Shown here: positions 44,550-44,583 of the stretch, piece after piece
How the letters are laid out: the number at the start of each line of letters is the position of its first letter
Numbering within the stretch: the stretch's first letter is position 1
NCBI GenBank assembly: GCA_030681035.1
Contig: JAUXUI010000013.1
Location: forward strand, 1 to 44,583
Reading direction: 5' to 3'
DNA: 44,583 nucleotides
Source: Lysobacteraceae bacterium
GTDB taxonomy: Bacteria; Pseudomonadota; Gammaproteobacteria; Xanthomonadales; Xanthomonadaceae
Position numbers and translations under genes: made by a program
The notes under the pieces: model-generated
What the model was told of the DNA's origin: nothing
The model's database searches: none
Seen by the model: only the letters and a program-made list of their open reading frames with translations

Positions 44550-44583
44550 ATGTCACTGCCCAAGCTGCACGCCCTGTTTGTTG
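44550..44583 (+). CDS. Possible start of a plus-strand gene, cut by the window end
   Basis: An ATG after GAAGACCTT opens a frame reading M-S-L-P-K-L-H-A-L-F-V up to the edge. Only 11 codons are visible, so the product cannot be identified. Confidence 0.25.
   Translation, partial: MSLPKLHALFV

Overview
The window looks like chromosome of a GC-rich gammaproteobacterium of the Xanthomonadales/Lysobacterales type (Rhodanobacteraceae or Lysobacteraceae-like). This is inferred from the gene mix (HrpB helicase, RdgC, TonB-dependent receptor, kinase-linked ECF sigma factor, DcaP-type porin) and from many short intergenic repeats of the kind common in that group. No rRNA, phage, complete insertion sequence or CRISPR array was seen. 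The only RNA gene found is a tRNA-Arg(CCG).

Layout. 0-4.4 kb: a tight minus-strand operon (small membrane protein, XRE regulator, secreted alpha/beta hydrolase, NatA/NatB-type ABC exporter) behind a promoter with a near-ideal palindrome. 4.4-8 kb: ferredoxin-NADP reductase, a YadG/YadH ABC exporter, TatD. 8.2-14.4 kb: HrpB helicase, tRNA-Arg with duplicated flanks, a DUF3667 membrane protein, an NYN-domain putative nuclease and YceH. 14.9-20.5 kb: an acetate module, with acs divergent from porin + DUF4212 small subunit + sodium:solute symporter. 20.5-24 kb: an EF-hand protein coupled to a fatty-acid desaturase, a repeat-filled gap, mutM. 24-29.2 kb: ECF sigma factor with a transmembrane Ser/Thr kinase carrying a repeat-rich sensor region, then gamma-glutamyltransferase. 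29.6-36.2 kb: a small zinc-ribbon-like protein, an AEC transporter with two tandem paralogous secreted proteins of unknown function, a YdcH-like protein, rdgC, and a fused acyltransferase resembling the ornithine-lipid synthase OlsF. 36.2-37.8 kb: an accessory patch of lower GC with an orphan higA, repeat elements flanking a 5'-truncated gene, and an unfamiliar small protein behind a triple half-site operator. 37.9-43.8 kb: secreted lipase, TonB-dependent receptor and a divergent PhoD-type phosphatase with a possible Pho box. 43.8-44.6 kb: a gene graveyard (MITE-like element, lysS 5' fragment, decayed vapC).

The most notable points are (i) a coding fragment at 36719-37060 on the minus strand that has no start codon, so start-based gene calling misses it, cut exactly where a 54-bp tandem repeat begins; (ii) two small inverted-repeat element families, each present twice; (iii) duplicated 5' and 3' flanks of the tRNA-Arg gene; (iv) the self-contained regulator/hydrolase/exporter operon; and (v) the OlsF-like fusion. 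Functional names rest on recognised motifs and remembered family features; no database search was run.
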